From positions 124,001 through 188,000 of the forward strand of contig JAAEQB010000012.1 in NCBI GenBank assembly GCA_024231975.1: 64,000 nucleotides of DNA, given 5' to 3'. This DNA is from Allobosea sp. GTDB lineage: Bacteria; Pseudomonadota; Alphaproteobacteria; Rhizobiales; Beijerinckiaceae. The position numbers and the translations under genes are program-made. The notes under the pieces are model-generated. The model made no database searches and was not told where the DNA came from. It was given only the letters and a program-made list of their open reading frames with translations. This document shows, one piece after another, positions 63,540 through 64,000 of this stretch (positions are counted from its first letter, which is position 1; the number at the start of each line of letters is the position of its first letter).

Positions 63540-64000
63540 TCAGCGCAGCTTGCGCGCCAGGACGTACATCGCAGCCGCCGCCAGGCCGGAGAGGGCAACC
63601 AGAAGCAACGTGCTCGGCATCAATCCGGCCCGTTTGAGCAGCATGGCGAAGAGGAGAGGCGCGGCAGCTTTTACGACAAGCCCAGGTGCGGAGAGTTTAC
63701 CCAGCATCGCCCCATAGCCGGCGGGACCGAAGAGCTTCAGCGGAACGGTCCCGCGCACGATCGAGCTCAAGCCCATGCTGATGCCGTATGCGATGGCGAA
63801 AAGACCTGCGAGTGCGGCGGTTGTGCCGCCGATCGTCAACAGGACAAATCCAATTGGCATCAATGCTGCCGAGGTCCAGGCGGTCGTGACCGGATCGATC
63901 GAGGTTCCGAACAACATTTCGATCAGGCGCCCGGCAACCTGGGAGGGACCGACCATCGCACCGATGCTGACAGCGACAGCCGCGCTCAGCCCCAGCCCTT
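63540..64000 (-). CDS. MFS transporter (partial, 5' end outside window)
   Basis: The C-terminal 153 residues of a membrane permease run off the right edge. Several hydrophobic helices are seen, with a MVGPSQVAGRLIEMLFG segment and VRGTVPLKLFGP, typical of an MFS group often found beside arsH. An ArsK-like or other arsenical exporter is possible, but the missing half prevents a firm assignment. Confidence 0.75.
   Translation of the reverse strand, partial: GLGLSAAVAVSIGAMVGPSQVAGRLIEMLFGTSIDPVTTAWTSAALMPIGFVLLTIGGTTAALAGLFAIAYGISMGLSSIVRGTVPLKLFGPAGYGAMLGKLSAPGLVVKAAAPLLFAMLLKRAGLMPSTLLLVALSGLAAAAMYVLARKLR

Overview
The window is high-GC DNA from an alphaproteobacterium of the order Hyphomicrobiales (Rhizobiales). 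Support comes from the gene neighbourhoods (ppiD-trpE divergent from tpiA-secG-pyrG; glmU-glmS followed by recG/sdhE/mfd; opgGH; an IalB-family gene) and from short intergenic palindromes typical of this order. A Bosea-like organism is my best guess from gene content, not a demonstrated assignment. No rRNA, tRNA, CRISPR array, insertion sequence or complete prophage was seen.

Bases 1 to about 39,900 look like ordinary chromosome. From the left: trpE (cut by the window edge) and ppiD on the minus strand, then tpiA, secG and pyrG on the plus strand. Next come a GFA-family gene, a three-gene YjfL/YjfM/YjfC-type cassette (DUF350, DUF1190, glutathionylspermidine-synthase-like), a VOC protein and a small Tat-signal protein. 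The opgG-opgH periplasmic glucan operon is followed by glmU and glmS, DUF454 and DUF502 membrane proteins, AraC and LysR regulators, a Rid protein, recG, sdhE and mfd. A sterol-desaturase-family protein, a degenerate ANL-like protein with a family-5 solute-binding protein, IalB, mazG, arfB, recX, a TctC-type binding protein divergent from an unusual exported argininosuccinate-lyase-like protein, a second VOC protein and an MFS transporter complete this half.

Bases 39,913 to 64,000 are an accessory region that alternates antiviral-type and arsenic modules. First is an HNH-endonuclease-like gene beside a 22-bp inverted repeat. Next is an ABC-three-component (ABC-3C) operon: a nuclease-like component, a small middle component and a DUF2326 ATPase. 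Then comes an arsenite oxidase regulon: aioX, aioS, aioR, a MerR-like gene, a tiny membrane protein, aioB, aioA, moeA and cytochrome c. A compact CBASS follows (CD-NTase plus SLATT two-helix effector) with a divergent XRE-type regulator. The window ends in a large ars cluster: arsJ with its GAPDH partner, an LMW-phosphatase-type arsC, an ArsR-ArsC fusion, acr3, a glutaredoxin-type arsC, arsR, arsH and a truncated MFS gene.

Together the arsenic genes would let the cell sense arsenite in the periplasm (AioX to AioS to AioR), oxidise it there to arsenate (AioAB, with electrons passing to cytochrome c), and deal with what enters the cytoplasm by reduction (three ArsC-type domains), arsenite efflux (Acr3) and arseno-sugar-phosphate export (GAPDH plus ArsJ). 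Upstream of aioB I find a sigma-54-type GG-N10-GC promoter element and two GTTC-N8-GAAC dyads spaced 33 bp apart. This fits activation by the NtrC-family regulator AioR and is the most testable new regulatory observation here. The insertion of a MerR-like gene and a 56-residue membrane protein between aioR and aioB is the least expected feature of that locus.
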